Below, piece by piece: positions 21,203 to 29,136 of a stretch of DNA of 64,000 nt. This DNA is from Venturia oleaginea. Its lineage: Eukaryota > Ascomycota > Dothideomycetes > Venturiales > Venturiaceae. Below the pieces are notes generated by a model. That model made no database searches and was not told the DNA's origin. It saw only the letters and a program-made list of their open reading frames with translations. The stretch is taken from NCBI GenBank assembly GCA_013176395.1, contig JABMLP010000028.1, positions 463,281 through 527,280 of the forward strand, written 5' to 3'. The translations under genes were made by a program, and so were the position numbers. Every line of letters starts with the position of its first letter. The stretch's first letter is position 1.

Positions 21203-21387
21203 TGTTGCAGTAAGGGTTGCAAGGTGATGTAAACATGTATGATGTCTATCATTGTGTATTGTATTGTTCTATGTTCAGCCGTAGAGCTGATGTTTACATA
21301 TGATGTGTGTACTCTAGCAGGAGCTATTGTGATAAAGGAAGTAAGAACGGTATAGCTCAAGTGTGCCTTCTGTACCAGGATGTGACA
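21203..21387 (-). repeat. Copia 5' LTR
   Basis: Intact 185-bp LTR, TGTTGCAG...TGTGACA on the plus strand, followed by the GGAGA target duplication at 21388-21392. Confidence 0.95.
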
Positions 21388-21613
21388 GGAGACGGGGCTC
21401 TGGCGGGGTACGTAGCCGTACTTCAAGGCGATCCAACACTACCTGCGCGTTAATAGGGACTAGCCCTACTGCCTCAAAGGCCTTTCGACAATTCTCTTCC
21501 GTGAACGCGTCGAAAAACGCGTCTTTAAAGGCAGGGAGAAAGCCTTCCTTGTTGATATGGTACACGCGTCGGCGCGCCAAGTCCCGGATGCGTTGGGAGT
21601 ACTTGCGCTTTAA
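21388..21613 (-). pseudogene. Pogo-type transposase, middle fragment
   Basis: The segment between the copia insertion and the solo repeat. It encodes the stretch beginning LKRKYSQRIRDLARRRVYH, downstream of the third catalytic Asp, and continues through the FAFEAVGLVPIN-like region of DDE_1 transposases. Joining it conceptually to 22008 gives an uninterrupted reading frame across the solo-repeat insertion site. Confidence 0.8.
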
Positions 21614-22007
21614 TGCTAGTGTCTATCTGGTGGAGCAAGGGCCTCGTCCGACCAAGCGACAACAACAACATGGCGATCTCGCATATCGCACGACTTCTGA
21701 GCCTTCTGAGGCTCGTCTTGTATCTAGATTCCCACCCGCCTACACCCTGTAGTCAACGTCTTATACGTGCGGGCAGTAGGGCACCTCATTTGCCTTCAAT
21801 CGAGAAGCAATTGAGCCGTGGGCATGCCATCCTGAGACCTACCCCGTGGCTGAAGCCCCGTGTGGCTGAGGAAGCCTGTATGGCTCAGGGCTCAATGGCT
21901 TGCTCGCTCACAATGAAAATTCACGTGCCCTGGCCTGCGTCCGGCCAATCAACAGATAAAACGTGCCAGATGACCGTGATCCGAAGGCGTGGCGAGATGG
22001 AGATAGA
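21614..22007 (+). repeat. Solo 394-bp repeat unit of the YR retrotransposon
   Basis: Same length and nearly the same sequence as 28470-28863, with only a few single-base differences noticed. It consists of segment A (21614-21730), m (21731-21770) and B (21771-22007). It is inserted in the pogo transposase gene. On either side the transposase frame resumes without loss or duplication of bases, so no target duplication was made. This is what recombination between A1 and A2 of a full-length element would leave, the counterpart of a solo LTR. Confidence 0.9.
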
Positions 22008-22979
22008 CGGCGAGAAGCAGACCACGTCAAGGAACTGGAGTATATGCGACGAGTGCGATGGCATGCAGAGAGTTGGAATCTTATTTTCGAGGCAGTAGTC
22101 CTTGAAATTCTGGCTGAGATGGCTCTCATGGCCGTCCAAGATAAGCAGCCTGTACCCCCCCACCTGCCGCGCCTTTGTATACGCGTCAAAATGCTTCAAC
22201 CACTCAAGACCAAGCGCGTTATTTGTCCAGCCATTCTCAGAGATTGAGAGCTTCCAATTCCGTGGTATATCTGCCTCCTCATACCACGCAGAGATGTGAA
22301 AGCGTTCTTTATAGATAATAAATGGCGGGGTCGCATACCCAGCTGCGCAGATGCTCTAAATAACCGTAACCCATTCGCGATCGCCCGGCTGGATGAGTTC
22401 AGGCCTTGTACGTCTTTCAGAGGCTGTGACGACCTTCATTGACCCAATAACGCCCATCTGGAAGCCAATCTCGTCAAAGTTGTGCGTATCCTCATCGTGG
22501 ACGCCGTACTTTGCTTTAATGTCTGCAACGAGCTTGAACCACGCGCCAATAATCTCTGAATCTTCCTGTAGTATTCTCTGCCTATCCTTTCCTCGATTGA
22601 AGGCTATTTTGAGCTCATCTGAGCGCGTTACGAATCTCTCAGCCCAGTTTTTGCCTACTGGCTCTCCACCGCGTATACCCAGTAGTTTATCCGCCATATC
22701 TGCCACCTCACACAGCCGGGGTGCGAATCCTCGCGAATTGAGATCGAGGATATATCGGATAATCGTTTGCTCTTCTATCGTAGTGAGCTTATGAGAGTTT
22801 GGGCGAGTTTGGGATAGAGAGGTGATTCCGCGGAGCCGATCAGAGAGCCTTTGGTGTTTAATGTTAAAGGCTGTAGCAGCGCGCCGTAGGCTTTGAAATC
22901 GACCAGAGGTATGAGCCTGAAGAGCGAGATCAATTCTACCTTCTTCTTGAACGGCTATCACGTTGCGTTGTTGAGACAT
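22008..22979 (-). pseudogene. Pogo-type transposase, N-terminal part with a stop
   Basis: Starts at the ATG at 22977-22979 (MSQQRN). The N-terminus has a psq-type helix-turn-helix, followed by a CENP-B/Tc5-type DNA-binding domain (RGFAPRLCEVADMADKLLG) and the DDE_1 catalytic core. The first Asp is in HNFDEIGFQMG, the second in LILDGHESHLS and the third in LDVVCFSP. At 22356-22358 a TAG stands where Gln is usual (VI*SICAAG), a CAG-to-TAG change of the kind made by RIP. The coding sense continues after it to the solo-repeat insertion. It is inactive because of the stop and the insertions. Confidence 0.85.
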
Positions 22980-23046
22980 TACGTGTTAAAGAGGAAAAGG
23001 GCTGTGCCAAGGAAAAGTGGCCGGCTCGGTGGTGGAATACGTTATA

Positions 23047-23583
23047 ACTAGAAGTAAAGTAATTATAAGGATAGCTAGGGGTAATAACTCCTAGCAAATT
23101 TAACCCCCCTACTATACTAATCCAAGTATTATTCGCGAGAAAATAATCGCCGAATTGGTAGTACGTGTTACGGGGAACTCGTTTCTCAACACAGTTGATT
23201 ATGTCAAGACCTTCTTGACACCCGTGTCCTCTTGTTCTAGTCCGCGGGTTTGGGGTAAGCGCAATATCAGTCTGGAAGTACTTACCTTAAGTACCTTCCC
23301 TTGCTCAGGTTCTTTGGAGGCTCACTAGATCCCAGCCGTCTGATGTATCTTTCAATTCAATTGTCGTCTAACCGATTTGATCCTCAGATCAATCCTGAAC
23401 GCTTGTCGGTTAGTATGAAGGTTTAGGGTGGGCTTGCTTCGTGTGCATGTGACTTGTGCTTGATTGTATCTAAGTAAAAGGTCGTTACTGTAGTAGGTTG
23501 AAGAAGCTTCTATGTGAGAAACATAACATGAGATAACTGCCAAGAGAGAAAGGAAGGTCCGTGCAACGTCCTCCCTATATACT
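23047..23583. other. AT-rich spacer between the pogo element and the YR retrotransposon
   Basis: No gene is recognised. It includes a short inverted motif (CTAGGGGTAATAACTCCTAG, about 23069-23088). The sequence resumes after the YR element at 28864, so this is the pre-insertion target. Confidence 0.4.
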
Positions 23584-23700
23584 TGCTAGTGTCTATCTGG
23601 TGGAGCAAGGGCCTCGTCCGACCAAGCGACAACAACAACATGGCGATCTCGCATATCGCACGACTTCTGAGCCCTCTGAGGCTCGTCTTGTATCTAGATT
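23584..23700 (+). repeat. Split direct repeat A1 of the YR retrotransposon
   Basis: 117 bp, starts TGCTAGTGTC and ends TATCTAGATT; it appears identical to A2 at 28470-28586. Confidence 0.92.
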
Positions 23701-23965
23701 GTTGTTGTAGGACTCGTCCTTCATCCCGATATTCTCCTTATCGTCCTACGAGTCTTTCCCGCCGCTGCGCGCGCCGCGCTTAGCCGTTCACCGCTTCTCG
23801 ACAGACTTTTCAAGTACACCGCTGGCCTCGACGACGTCTTGGGCATCGTTATATTGCACCAGCATCAGAAATCCCTTCCAAAGAGCTCCTTGGCATCTCT
23901 AGGGCTCTGTACTTATTAACAGAGCTGACCTGCTAACGATTTTAAATAGTTATACCGCTTTCTTT

Positions 23966-24399
23966 ATGCCTCCGAAGAAGGATATCACCGCGTCGGTTCC
24001 TATCAACTTATCCCTACCACCGGGTCACTCTACTCGCTCCTCTCGTACCCGATCCCCCTCTATTGTCTTCGAGACCCAGAGGTCATCTTCACGGTCGCGA
24101 TCAACAATGCCCAGGCCGCTGAGGCTCGCGCCGTAGAGGCTCACAGGCTAAGGATGGACCGCGAAAAGGAGGAGCGCGACCTCCAGATGCAGGTCAAACG
24201 CGAAGAAGCGGCGGCGCGCCTTGCAAAAATTAGGGAGGGCTCTTTACTAGAACTACCGCATGGCACCAGTCGTCCGGGGGCGACTGAGCCGGATAACAGT
24301 ACGGACTCACGTACGGCGCCTCCATCGGGATCCGCGAGCCTCATACGATTCGCGTACGCGGCGTTTCGAACAACTACTTCTCCGACGAGGCGACCGTAG
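23966..24399 (+). pseudogene. ORF1 (gag-like) of the YR retrotransposon, frameshifted
   Basis: An ATG at 23966 opens a Ser/Arg/Pro-rich frame that stops at about 24134. A second frame (24154-24399 and upstream to about 24080) continues with a helical, Glu/Arg/Lys-rich, coiled-coil-like segment. The two read as one protein if a single-base shift lies near 24070-24090. The position upstream of the reverse transcriptase corresponds to the gag-like ORF1 of Ngaro/DIRS elements. No zinc knuckle is visible. ORF1 overlaps the start of the reverse transcriptase frame (open from 24297) in another frame. Confidence 0.55.
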
Positions 24400-25826
24400 C
24401 CGAAGCTACGGGCTACGTTGCGAAGGAGCTGGCCGCCGGCCGATTGGCTATCTCTACAGACCCGGGCCTGTTTATCGCTCCTCTTGGGATGGTCCCAAAA
24501 CAAGACGGAACCTTACGCCGGATCCACGACCTCTCTTGGCCGCCCCAAACTTCAGTCAACGATGCCATTCCACGCGTGTTTGGCAAGCTACAGTACACCA
24601 GAGTCGACAGAATTGTTCAGCACGTCCTTCGTACAGGCCGGGGCTGTCTTCTGATGAAACGCGACATTGCGCACGCTTTTCGCAACATCCCTGTGGATCT
24701 CATTTCGTCCCGGTATCTTGGGTTTTGCCTCAACGGCGTCAATTATCAAGAACTCTGCCTCCCTTTCGGTCTCAGGACTGCGCCATTTATCTTCAATCTC
24801 TTTGCGGAAGGTCTCCATTGGGCTCTCGACGAGCAGGCCGGCACGCGCAGTATCCCTACCGCGATCGAGCACTACCTTGATGATTTTATGTTTGTGTGTA
24901 CGTCTCAAGAAATTTCGGACCGCGTTTCGGAACTCTGGATCAAGACCACCGATCGACTTGGGATTCCTCGCAAGGATGCCAAAGACGTGGTCGGCACGGC
25001 CGTCGAGATATTAGGTCTTCTGGTTGATACGGTACGCTTGGAACTGCGTCTCTCCGACGAGAAGAGAGATTCTTTGATCCAGGCTATCCGTGATCACCTC
25101 TCCGAGACAAGGCCGCGGCTCCGGGATACGAAGTCCCTCGCCGGGCGGCTCAGTTGGGCCAGTGCCGTCATCCGCCTTGGCCGGGTTTACACTCGATCGA
25201 TCTGGGACTACCTGAGCGGAGCATACGGAGAAGTCAATCGGCACTTTCGCCGAGCCCTGACTAGCGGTGTACGAGACGACCTTCTCTGGTGGCTCCATGC
25301 GCTCGAGCTAACCAACGGGGTCTACTTCTTCGATTATCGAAAGCGCCGTTGTTTCCACCTTTTCACTGATGCCTCCGGACAACAAAGCCTCGGCGGCTTC
25401 TTTTTCGAGTCCTCTGAGACCGATGTCTCTTGGGGGGATTACACCAATAGTATCGCAATCGAGCATGCTTTTATTGCTGAACCGTCCAATCGTTCGGCGT
25501 TTATCAACCCTAAGGAGATGGAGGCTGTTGCCGTCGCATTCCTCCGTTGGGGACCGTCTCTCTGGGCACATAATCGGGTTGTTATCCACTGTGACAACTC
25601 TACGGCCGTGGCCGGGTTGACGAAGGAGGCTGTTCGTGGTGAGAGCAACACCCATCTCCGCACTATTGTTACTCAGGCCGCTGCCTGCGATATTGTTATC
25701 GAAGCCCGCTGGCTTCCATCTACGGCTAACGGCCTGGCCGATGCCCTCTCTCGAGTCCAGTTTGATCGTATCGCCTGGCTCTGCCCCCAATGGGGCTCAC
25801 CGCTTTCGATCTCACAGTTCCGCTGA
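24297..25826 (+). CDS. Reverse transcriptase/RNase H of the YR retrotransposon
   Basis: Open for about 509 codons after a stop at 24294. There is no obvious ATG, so it is probably translated by frameshift or re-initiation from the overlapping ORF1. The reverse transcriptase shows KQDGTLRRIHDLSWP, the MKRDIAHAFRNIPV segment, the FGLRTAPFIFN segment and a YLDDFMFVC active site at about 24880. The RNase H follows with FTDASGQQSLGG, the Glu in KEMEAVAVAF, HCDNSTAVAGL and NGLADALSR, so all four acidic positions are present. This RT plus RNase H type is characteristic of DIRS/Ngaro elements. The last part of this coding region is the parent of the tandem repeat that follows. Confidence 0.9.
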   Translation, partial: QYGLTYGASIGIREPHTIRVRGVSNNYFSDEATVAEATGYVAKELAAGRLAISTDPGLFIAPLGMVPKQDGTLRRIHDLSWPPQTSVNDAIPRVFGKLQYTRVDRIVQHVLRTGRGCLLMKRDIAHAFRNIPVDLISSRYLGFCLNGVNYQELCLPFGLRTAPFIFNLFAEGLHWALDEQAGTRSIPTAIEHYLDDFMFVCTSQEISDRVSELWIKTTDRLGIPRKDAKDVVGTAVEILGLLVDTVRLELRLSDEKRDSLIQAIRDHLSETRPRLRDTKSLAGRLSWASAVIRLGRVYTRSIWDYLSGAYGEVNRHFRRALTSGVRDDLLWWLHALELTNGVYFFDYRKRRCFHLFTDASGQQSLGGFFFESSETDVSWGDYTNSIAIEHAFIAEPSNRSAFINPKEMEAVAVAFLRWGPSLWAHNRVVIHCDNSTAVAGLTKEAVRGESNTHLRTIVTQAAACDIVIEARWLPSTANGLADALSRVQFDRIAWLCPQWGSPLSISQFR

Positions 25827-25838
25827 ACTATTGTTGAA

Positions 25839-26829
25839 CCGTCCGATCGTTCGGCCTTTATTAACCCTAAAGAGATGGAGGCCGTTGCCGTTGCCGTTGC
25901 ATTCCTCCGTTGGGGACCATCTCTATAGGCATATCCGGCCGACGCCCTCTCTCGAGTCTAGTTTTCGATCGTATCGTCTAGCTGCCTCCGATGGGGCTCA
26001 CCTTTTTCGATCTCAGTTCCGCTGAACTATTGGTGAACCGTCCGATCGTTCGGCGTTTATCAACCCTAAAGAGATGGAGGCCGTTGCCGTTGCCGTTGCA
26101 TTCCTCCGTTGGGGACCATCTCTATAGGTACATCCGGCCGACGCCCTCTCTCGAGTCTAGTTTCGATCGTATCGTCTAGCTCTGCCTCCGATGAGGCTCA
26201 CCGCTTTCGATCTTACAGTTCCGTTGAACTATTGGTGAATTGTCCGATCGTTCGGCGTTTATCAACCCTAAAGAGATGGAGGCCGTTGCCGTTGCCGTTG
26301 CATTCCTCCGTTGGGGACCATCTCTATAGGTACATCCGGCCGACGCCGTCTCTCGAGTCTAGTTTCGATCGTATCGTCTAGCTCTGCCTCCGATGGGGCT
26401 CACCGTTTTCGATCTCACAGTTCCGCTGAACTATTGGTGAACCGTCCGATCGTTCGGCGTTTATCAACCCTAAAGAGATGGAGGCCGTTGCCGTTGCCGT
26501 TGCATTCCTCCGTTGGGGACCATCTCTATAGGTACATCTGGCCGACGCTCTCGCGAGTCTAGTTTCGATCGTATCGTCTGGCTCTGCCTCCGATGGGGCT
26601 CACCGCTTTCGATCTTACAGTTCCGTTGAACTATTGTTGAGCCGTCCGATCGTTCGGCGTTTATCAACCCTAAGAGATGGAGGCCGTTGCCGTTGCCGTT
26701 GCATTCCTCCGTTGGGGACCATCTCTATAGGTACATCTGGCCGACGCCCTCGCGAGTCTAGTTTCGATCGTATCGTCTGGCTCTGCCTCCGATGGGGCTC
26801 TCCGCTATCGTCCTTACAGTTCCGTTGAA
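25839..26829 (+). repeat. Roughly 200-bp minisatellite derived from the RNase H coding region
   Basis: Five tandem copies begin at about 25839, 26038, 26240, 26442 and 26642 (period 199-202 bp). Each joins the segment corresponding to 25482-25561 to the segment corresponding to 25736-25838, omitting about 175 bp between them. Each also carries an extra GCCGTT triplet-pair expansion and a TAG in place of TGG. It lies between the RNase H and recombinase genes and is non-coding in the pol frame. Confidence 0.9.
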
Positions 26830-26987
26830 TTCTTGCTATCCCGGGGATTGCAACTTTGGGCTTGGCGCGCTGTTCGTGGCAGCCGTTCTTTGCAGGCTCA
26901 TCGGCTTAAGCGCCATGCTACTCTGCTATCGCCGACGTTCGGCAGATACCCTGGTCGGACTCCGGTACTCGTACAAAGCTTGCTAAC

Positions 26988-28076
26988 GTGCTTCGTCCAG
27001 CACCTAGCCTCGAGTATACTTCCTACGATAGCGAGCTCCTCCCTACAGTTCATAGGTTCTTCCTCCGTACCCTTCGCGAGCGAAACCTTGGCCTCTCTGA
27101 TGAGTATATTACTCTCTTATGGTACGGCTTGGCCCAGAACACGCGCAACACGTACGGCGCGGGTATCAAGAGCTGGGAGAGGTTCTGTAGGCTGGAGGGC
27201 TGTGTAGACTATCCCGCAGAACCCCTCAATCTCGGCGAATGGATGGCAAGGCGTGTCATTACTGGAGGAGCGAAAGGCATCATTTCCGGCGCTACAGCGG
27301 CCAGCTACCTCTCCGCAGTACGTTCAAAGCATATCGACCTGGGATACCCTATCAGCGCGTTCGCTGATCCGATGCTCCTACGCGCAAGACAGGGGGCTCT
27401 CAACCTCAGGCCTCCGAAGCGCAAGAATAGGCTCCCTATTACTGTACGCATCCTTGAGGGACTGACGGCTGTGGAACCGACCACCGGAGCCGACCTCAAT
27501 CTCGACACTCTCTTCAAGGTGGCCTATGCTGGTTTCTTCCGCCTTGGCGAGCTGGCTTACACTAGAAGAGATAGGGAGCACCCGCTGTTCTCCTATACTC
27601 ACGTCTTACGGAGCGATATCGCCTTCCATCGTCATACGCCTAGCCATCAGCCTTACGGGGTCTCTATTTTCCTGAAGCGTAGCAAGACCGATTACGCTAA
27701 TCAGGGCGTTCCCATCTCCATCGCCGCAACGGGAAAACCTACCTGTGCAGTAGCCGCCCTGGTAAGACTTTTCAGGCACGATCCGAAGCCGCTTTCGGCG
27801 CCTCTCTTCGACATCGGCAAAGGGCATTGTTCGGCCGCTGCTGTACACATGCAACTACGCCGACGCCTCCTCGCTACTGGTATTATCTCCTCGCTGGACG
27901 ACAAGTCCTACACAGGCCATTCCTTCCGCAGGGGTGCTGCTACGGACGCAGCTGCGAAGGGAGTGCCTGAGCTCGAGCTTAAGGCAGCGGGTCGATGGTC
28001 CTCCGAAGCTTTCCTCCGTTACATATCCCGTTCGTTCGAACAGCAGCTTGCAATCAGTCGCCTGTTCCTGATATGA
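26988..28076 (+). CDS. Tyrosine recombinase of the YR retrotransposon
   Basis: A phage-integrase-family recombinase that would insert the circular DNA copy. The frame is open upstream of 26988 to at least about 26913 without an ATG; 26988 is a GTG. The N-terminal half is a SAM-like core-binding domain (NTRNTYGAGIKSWERFC). In the catalytic domain the conserved residues are visible: Arg in FFRLGELAY, Lys in KRSKTD, His and Arg in GHSFRRGAATDAA, the AAGRWSS segment in the second His/Trp position, and the nucleophilic Tyr in FLRYISRSF. No internal stop interrupts it. It ends 157 bp before repeat B1. How translation starts is unclear; perhaps by fusion to an upstream frame. Confidence 0.9.
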   Translation: MLRPAPSLEYTSYDSELLPTVHRFFLRTLRERNLGLSDEYITLLWYGLAQNTRNTYGAGIKSWERFCRLEGCVDYPAEPLNLGEWMARRVITGGAKGIISGATAASYLSAVRSKHIDLGYPISAFADPMLLRARQGALNLRPPKRKNRLPITVRILEGLTAVEPTTGADLNLDTLFKVAYAGFFRLGELAYTRRDREHPLFSYTHVLRSDIAFHRHTPSHQPYGVSIFLKRSKTDYANQGVPISIAATGKPTCAVAALVRLFRHDPKPLSAPLFDIGKGHCSAAAVHMQLRRRLLATGIISSLDDKSYTGHSFRRGAATDAAAKGVPELELKAAGRWSSEAFLRYISRSFEQQLAISRLFLI

Positions 28077-28232
28077 CACCGTTGTGTTCACCCGATCGCC
28101 AAAAGCTATACTCTGCTTCGCTACACCGCTGTGTTTCTCGCCTCTACCCTGGACCGAGTATGTCGTACAGACTCGCCTCCTATCCCACCTCGTTTCCTTC
28201 TTGTTTGTCTGGGCCGCAGGCGCTTCGCTTCT

Positions 28233-28469
28233 GGGCAGTAGGGCACCTCATTTGCCTTCAATCGAGAAGCAATTGAGCCGTGGGCATGCCATCCTGAGAC
28301 CTACCCCGTGGCTGAAGCCCCGTGTGGCTGAGGAAGCCTGTATGGCTCAGGGCTCAATGGCTTGCTCGCTCACAATGAAAATTCACGTGCCCTGGCCTGC
28401 GTCCGGCCAATCAACAGATAAAACGTGCCAGATGACCGTGATCCGAAGGCGTGGCGAGATGGAGATAGA
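28233..28469 (+). repeat. Split direct repeat B1 of the YR retrotransposon
   Basis: 237 bp, from GGGCAGTAGGGC to GAGATAGA. It matches B2 (28627-28863) and abuts A2 directly. Confidence 0.92.
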
Positions 28470-28863
28470 TGCTAGTGTCTATCTGGTGGAGCAAGGGCCT
28501 CGTCCGACCAAGCGACAACAACAACATGGCGATCTCGCATATCGCACGACTTCTGAGCCCTCTGAGGCTCGTCTTGTATCTAGATTCCCACCCGCCTACA
28601 CCCTCTAGTCAACGTCTTATACGTGCGGGCAGTAGGGCACCTCATTTGCCTTCAATCGAGAAGCAATTGAGCCGTGGGCATGCCATCCTGAGACCTACCC
28701 CGTGGCTGAAGCCCCGTGTGGCTGAGGAAGCCTGTATGGCTCAGGGCTCAATGGCTTGCTCGCTCACAATGAAAATTCACGTGCCCTGGCCTGCGTCCGG
28801 CCAATCAACAGATAAAACGTGCCAGATGACCGTGATCCGAAGGCGTGGCGAGATGGAGATAGA
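28470..28863 (+). repeat. A2-m-B2 terminal unit of the YR retrotransposon
   Basis: 394 bp: A2 28470-28586, a 40-bp middle segment 28587-28626 found only here and in the solo copy, and B2 28627-28863. Confidence 0.92.
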
Positions 28864-28891
28864 CTTCTGGTTATGGGTGCCAAGGTGTATT

Positions 28892-29136
28892 TGTAAGAGT
28901 TCAACCCTCAAAGGTGTCTCGCAAGTGAGATAAGACAGCTTGTATTTCAAAGTATCTAAGTGCAAGGGTGAAAGTGTAAGTACAGGAAGGATAGCTTGTA
29001 TATATAATCCTCCTCTTACAAATAGATCCTTCTAGAATGTATCTTTAAATGGAACATGACAGCTTGCAAAATAACAAGAGAACAATTGAGAATCCAGTCA
29101 TGGATAAGCTAGGGAGAAGGATTCCATCTCTTAACA
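28892..29136 (+). repeat. Solo LTR, family TGTAAGAG...CTTAACA
   Basis: 245 bp with TG...CA ends and a perfect five-base target duplication GTATT (28887-28891 and 29137-29141). A second copy of the family lies at 42076-42319 on the other strand. A TATATATAATCC box is present inside. No internal retrotransposon region remains. Confidence 0.9.

Larger units (their letters stand above)
10089..21387 (-). mobile_element. Ty1/copia LTR retrotransposon, interrupted by a gypsy element
   Basis: The LTRs are 185 bp, starting TGTTGCAG and ending TGTGACA on the plus strand. The right (5') LTR is 21203-21387 and the left (3') LTR is 10089-10173 plus 16295-16394, split by the gypsy insertion. The five-base target duplication GGAGA is perfect (10084-10088 and 21388-21392). 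A polypurine tract (complement of CACCCCCCCAG at about 16395) abuts the 3' LTR, and a primer-binding site lies beside the 5' LTR at about 21190-21202. The LTR copies are nearly identical, pointing to a fairly recent insertion into the pogo transposase gene. Confidence 0.95.
9497..23046 (-). mobile_element. Fot1/pogo-type DNA transposon carrying nested insertions
   Basis: Terminal inverted repeats are visible as TATAACGTATTCCACCACC at 9497-9515 and its reverse complement ending at about 23046, with TA dinucleotides at both ends as expected for TA-target elements. Removing the copia element (10089-21387 plus one TSD copy) and the 394-bp solo repeat (21614-22007) leaves an element of about 1.85 kb, the normal size of Fot1-like transposons. 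The transposase is on the minus strand, split into three pieces: 22979-22008, 21613-21388 and 10088-9569. The outer copies of this element define the oldest layer of the nest. Confidence 0.85.
23584..28863 (+). mobile_element. Full-length tyrosine-recombinase (Ngaro-like) retrotransposon
   Basis: A 5280-bp element with reverse transcriptase/RNase H and a tyrosine recombinase instead of a DDE integrase. Its repeats are split direct repeats in the order A1 (23584-23700), internal region, B1 (28233-28469), A2 (28470-28586), m (28587-28626), B2 (28627-28863). A1 and A2 look identical over 117 bp, and B1 and B2 match over 237 bp. There is no target duplication. This arrangement, with no methyltransferase domain seen, matches the Ngaro group of DIRS-like elements known in fungi. 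Such elements are thought to insert as a circle by YR recombination, with the B1/A2 junction providing the template for the circle junction. Confidence 0.9.

Noticed and set aside
25839..26829. Possible CRISPR-like or satellite array
   Set aside because: Units are about 200 bp without spacers and derive from adjacent RNase H coding sequence, in a eukaryote.
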